64,000 nt of DNA from Oryzias latipes (lineage: Eukaryota > Chordata > Actinopteri > Beloniformes > Adrianichthyidae), in contig NC_019860.2 in the NCBI RefSeq assembly GCF_002234675.1, positions 9,484,586 to 9,548,585 on the forward strand, given 5' to 3'. The notes beneath the pieces were generated by a model. The model worked only from the letters and a program-made list of their open reading frames with translations, made no database searches and was not told the origin of the DNA. Position numbers and translations under genes: made by a program. Numbering within the stretch: position 1 is the first letter of the stretch; each line of letters begins with the position of its first letter. Below, one piece after another: positions 60,521 to 64,000 of the stretch.

Positions 60521-60871
60521 TTAATCTGATAAACCCCCTTTTTTTGCGGCGCCTATGTTTTGTTTCGCTGCTGTTTCCCTGTCTGGTTTTTTGGGCTTAT
60601 TGGGTAGCTGATTCTGGTTGTTTTTTTTTTTCTTTTCAAGCACTTCACCATCTAGCTCTTGATTATATCTGAACGTTACAACCTTTCTCCCAAACTGTGA
60701 AGCCTTCCGCCTCAGTTCCTTTTTCGTCTGAGGAAAGTTCCACAAAGACAATCGTCCAGACTTCTGGAAGTCTCTTGTTGTGAACGAAGGTGGAAGTTGT
60801 GTGGAAAGCCGGGTCTTTCCCTGTGGCACGAGTTCAGAAATGTCCTGATCCAACTTGGAAAAACGAGACAT
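60521..60871 (-). CDS. Hypothetical protein, 116 aa, basic, unrecognised
   Basis: The ATG at 60869-60871 opens a 116-codon frame: MSRFSKLDQDISELVPQGKT, then LPPSFTTRDFQKSGRLSLWN and FPQTKKELRRKASQFGRKV, ending in a Lys/Asn-rich tail and a TAA. There is no signal peptide or membrane segment, and the composition is that of a small basic intracellular protein. Nothing in it matches a transposon family I know, unlike nearly every other frame here. The Lys-rich tail after NQELD could be read-through past a G/GTGAAG donor near 60650, so it may be the first exon of a spliced gene. I do not assign a function. Confidence 0.4.
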   Translation of the reverse strand: MSRFSKLDQDISELVPQGKTRLSTQLPPSFTTRDFQKSGRLSLWNFPQTKKELRRKASQFGRKVVTFRYNQELDGEVLEKKKKNNQNQLPNKPKKPDRETAAKQNIGAAKKGGLSD

Positions 60872-61089
60872 TTTGGAGTATTTTACTTTGAGTGCTTCAA
60901 ACCTCCATCGTTGCTTCTTTTTGCAGATGATGTGGTGCTTTTATTGCGGAAAAACATTTGCTAAAATGATAGGCGAAGAGCGGCAGCTGCCATCGATTCA
61001 AAGTGTTTGTTCAAAATTTTTTTTAATCCTTTTAGCAATCGTTGAGAGAGGATCAGACAGATTAAAAAAACAAACAAACATGGCTTGAG

Positions 61090-61690
61090 TGGTTCCAAAG
61101 ACAAGAACAGCTGCTGCACTGGTACCAGTTCATGCATTTGTCCTTAATGTAGACAAAACGTACACCGATCACAATAAATTAGTACATTTATAAAGTAAAG
61201 GCCTTTTTCATTCAACAATAAAACTTCATGGTAACACACATAGCAGTCCTTTCAGCATCAAGATACAAATATTTGTAAAAATGCTAAAAACAAAAAAAGT
61301 TGATCAATGAAAATCAGGATAGATTTTTTTTTCTAAACAAAACAAAAACAAAAATCTAAATTGGTAACCGGGTTTTCTCAAGAATAATAGAACCTGTTAA
61401 CCAGGTCAGTTCGTTCAAGAACATTTGATTTGAAATGTAGCAGGACATAACCTGATGTTTATGATTTCAGGTCTGTGGAGTTCAGGTAGAAAAGGGGCTC
61501 TAACCCAGAGGTGTTAAGAATTCTAGATAAAAACTTTGATTAAAGCTTTAACATAACTGTTAGAGTTGCCGTTTAAAATAAAGCTTTTTTTCTTCCGGTT
61601 GGTTTTTTCGCAAACCAACAACCTCCACCCTTCGTTAAAAGTGTCAGGAAGCCCCGCCCCCCTCTAACTCTACAGCGGCCTCTGCAGGAG
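61090..61690 (-). other. Putative 3' flank and 3' UTR of the right-hand zinc-finger gene
   Basis: This is downstream of the stop at 61691-61693 on the minus strand. It is AT-rich with A-runs near 61330; no transposon end or ORF is convincing and no polyA signal is placed. Confidence 0.35.
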
Positions 61691-62781
61691 TCATCTGTGG
61701 TGGGTCGTCATGTGCTTCCTAAGGTAGGATCTCTCCCTAAAAAGTTTGTTACACTCCTTACACGCGAAAGGCTTCTCGCCCGTGTGAATCCTCATGTGTG
61801 TCCTGAGGACAGACTTCCGAGAGAACCTCTGGTCGCAGTCTTGACACGCAAAGGGCTTCTCTCCCGTGTGGGTCGTCATGTGTTTTCTCAGGCTGGATTT
61901 CTCGCTGAAACTCTTATCACACTCTTTACACGCGAAAGGCTTCTCACCCGTGTGGGTTCTCACGTGGGTCCTCAAGTTAGATATTTGGCTGAAACTCTGA
62001 TGACACTGGAGACAGAAGAAAGGCCTCTCTCCTGTGTGGGTCATCATGTGTCTTCTCAGACTGGACGATTCTCGGAAACATTTGAAACATTCTTTACAGA
62101 AAAAAGGCTTCTCTCCCGTGTGGATTCTCCTGTGGGTTTTAAGGTGGCACAGTCGCCTAAAGCTTTTACAACATTCCTCACAGGTGAAAGGTTTGTCTCC
62201 AGAGTTACTTCTCACATGGACAGACGCGTTACGAGAACTACTAGAACTTTGTCCAGCTCTTCCACAGGAAAGTTTACTTTCTATCTGGGTCTGTTTAGCG
62301 TTTTTACCAACATCAGAGTCACATTGACTTTCTGACACGTGAGAGCTGTCCAGGCTTTGGACATGACCCTGAACTCTGTTCTGTGGGTCTGTCTCTCCAT
62401 CTGTTGTGGATGTTGATTCGTCTTCATCCTGACTATCACTAAAGCTCTGCTGACTGTTTAGCTCTTCTTCACTGAGCTCATTCTCCTCATGGGAAAGAGA
62501 ATCCATCAAGGGATCAGTCTCCAACTGCTCTTCATCCCGACTGATGCTGAGCTCCTCTTGTTCCTCCTTAATCTGTTCAGGTTCTGGTTCCTCCTTAATG
62601 TCGGAAGGTTCTAATTCCTCCATCTCCTCCTTAACATGTGGATCTTCTGGTTCATCTAGTTCCTCTTTAATCTGGGGCGACCCGGGTCCGTCCATCTCAT
62701 TCTTAATCTGATGAGGTTCTAGTTCTGCCTGCTCCTCTTTGGGTGTCCTCTCCTGATTCATCATAGAATGCTGGGAGAAAT
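61691..62781 (-). CDS. C2H2 zinc-finger protein, finger-bearing exon 2 (first exon outside window)
   Basis: Acceptor TTTTTTGTTCTTGCAG on the minus strand, phase 1, then 363 codons to a TGA at 61691-61693. After DFSQHS comes an acidic linker with repeated PHQIKNE / PQIKEELDEPE / PEQIKEEQEE units, a STSTTDGETDPQN segment shared with the pseudogene at 3215, and six fingers: CEEC..HRRIH, CKEC..HMMTH, CLQC..HVRTH, CKEC..HMTTH, CQDC..HMRIH and CKEC..HMTTHH, with HTGE(K/R)PF linkers. It is a probable nuclear transcription regulator. The N-terminal helix exon, as at 51503, must lie above 64000, giving an intron longer than 1.2 kb. Confidence 0.88.
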
Positions 62782-63232
62782 CTGCAAGAACAAAAAAAAA
62801 AAAAAAAAACACAAGAAAAAGCATTAAAAGAGCTTTCTGTTATTGTGTAGCACAAACACCTTTAGCCTTAAATGCTGATTTTCTGAAAAATAAGAAGCTT
62901 TTTTTTTTGGGGGGGGAACAGATCATTAAAAGTTAATCATTTGTCTTTCAGGCCTCTTTTTGTTAAACATCCAACCAAGAAATAAAAAAAACAAACATAT
63001 AAGACCATAAAGGGATAGGATTAGAAAAAGGTGCTTCTCATATGTCATGTGACTTCAAACTGAGGCCAAATCAAATCCCCGCATTACAAACATGACTGCC
63101 GTATCAGATCGGTTAAAGTCTGGGTTGACTCCAACCACTGGTGCTGTTGACCTTCAGAGTGACGAGACAGAGGAGGAAGGCGTGTTCTTCAGAAGATAAA
63201 AGGAAAGTCAAGAATAAAGAACTTAACCCTTG
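62782..63232 (-). other. Intron of the right-hand zinc-finger gene, no further feature
   Basis: It starts (in minus-strand terms, at its 3' end) with a long A/T tract and a G8 run at 62909-62916. No exon-like or repeat-like sequence stands out before the piggyBac-type MITE at 63233. Confidence 0.4.
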
Positions 63233-63285
63233 TGCTATCCAAGGCACTTTGACATTGGGAGTTGGGTCATCTAGACCCACTAGAC
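63233..63285. mobile_element. piggyBac-like MITE, truncated by nested hAT insertion
   Basis: TTAACCCTTGTGCTATCC and the GTTGGGTCATCTAGACCC block match the other MITEs, in reverse internal order. The match breaks at CCACTAGAC, where the hAT element starts; the other half should lie beyond the right edge. Confidence 0.85.
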
Positions 63286-64000
63286 CAGGGGTCGGGAACC
63301 TATGGCTCGCGAGCCACATATGGCTCTTTTGATGGTCACATGTGGCTCGCAGACAAATCTTTAATTATACTTTTTTTTTATGCCAGAGGCGCGCAGTAGT
63401 AGCGGTGCTTGGAGAACAAAATCTACATCAGCACTATCAGTTACCATTATCTATTATTTCACAGAGTTTGTACCAGCCGGAAACCTGTGAATTGCAGTGC
63501 CTAAAACTGCGCGCTCCCGTCTCTGAGAAAGAGCGCGCAGTTGTGGGGACGGGATGTGTGAGGAAGAAAGCAGAGGGTGGGGGTGTGTGGGCACGGCCAG
63601 TAAGGTGAACAGCGCAGGGATTGTAAAAACGTTAAACCCACTGCCTGTCACTCACTGCAGCGTGTGAGTGTGTGTTTGGCTCCGTATCTCCATGTGATCA
63701 GTCTTTCTCACATCTAAAGAACATTCAGACCTACGATCACGTTTAAAGTCTCAACGCCTGCATGAAGCAGAAACTCACCACGTATCAACCAGACTAGACC
63801 ATCAGCAAAACTACCACGAGAAATACTCATCATTTATTAGCAACAGCATAACGATGTTATTAAAAAGAATCCACAGACTTATTGTACTTTAAAAATGTTT
63901 AAAATTAAATCAAGTGCACACATTCATTTGTATATTTAGTTAAAAACACATTGTTGCGGTCTGAGTTGGACTGGGTGGCTGTTGGGCCGTGTTAAAAGTT
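63286..64000 (+). mobile_element. hAT-type DNA transposon (family A), left part, runs off the window
   Basis: It starts CAGGGGTCGGGAACCTATGG, the mirror image of the border at 644, and shares with 1-644 the subterminal GACAAATCTTTAATTATAC, GCGCAGGGATTGTAAAAACG and TGATCAGTCTTT blocks. It is inserted in the MITE at 63233. Between 63390 and 63560 its interior differs from the left-hand copy, so the two are different internal-deletion derivatives. Confidence 0.85.

Noticed and set aside
61697-62335. 212-codon plus-strand frame opposite the right-hand zinc-finger exon
   Set aside because: It mirrors the repeated HTGEKPF-coding sequence and has no domain of its own.

Overview
The window reads as teleost fish genomic DNA. 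It carries fish-type split C2H2 zinc-finger genes (acidic PPQIKEE-repeat linkers), a fish-specific NLR gene of the FISNA-NACHT class (NLR-C-like) with phase-2 LRR exons, and a dense mix of fish transposons: hAT, PIF/Harbinger, piggyBac-like MITEs, Tc1, Tigger/pogo, L2- and L1-type LINEs, and tRNA-derived SINEs. No bacterial or organellar signal is present. The repeat mix fits a medaka-like or other percomorph fish, but the species cannot be fixed from the sequence alone.

Layout. 1-644 is the end of a minus-strand hAT copy; a related copy in the opposite orientation starts at 63286 and runs off the right edge. 645-4050 is a decayed two-exon zinc-finger gene on the plus strand. Its 5' region is split by a 1.7-kb hAT element, its first exon has lost 29 codons in frame, and its finger array is full of stops and shifts. 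4168-6322 holds piggyBac-type MITEs and a LINE endonuclease fragment. 6729-37896 is one minus-strand NLR gene of about 31 kb. From its 5' end it has a short start exon, four repeats of a roughly 33-codon exon (three of them in perfect 493-bp tandem units), a basic linker exon, a 1795-bp FISNA-NACHT exon, six full LRR exons plus one shortened LRR exon, and a short terminal exon. All phases match, so the joined frame stays open from ATG to stop (about 1193 aa, or 1228 aa with the short LRR exon). Most of the 31 kb is intron filled with nested transposons.

38.0-51.2 kb contains no convincing host gene. It is a repeat mosaic: SINEs, a Tigger-like element inside a SINE, two abutting Harbinger elements, an L1-type LINE split by a 2.6-kb foldback element, and a chimeric Tc1-like element. 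51503-55982 is an intact two-exon plus-strand zinc-finger gene with six fingers, the close paralogue of the decayed one at the left. 56-61 kb is again mostly mobile DNA, with one unrecognised 116-codon minus-strand ORF at 60521-60871. 61691-62781 is the finger exon of a third zinc-finger gene, on the minus strand, whose first exon must lie beyond the right edge.

The host genes belong to two rapidly expanding fish families, innate immune NLRs and clustered zinc-finger regulators, sitting in a transposon-rich accessory region. I found no clear new biological system. The most unusual items are the exact triplication of the NLR N-terminal exon, large foldback elements, a perfect hairpin around a G16 loop, a chimeric Tc1-like element, and a duplicated unrecognised coiled-coil-like cassette on the opposite strand inside the NLR introns.
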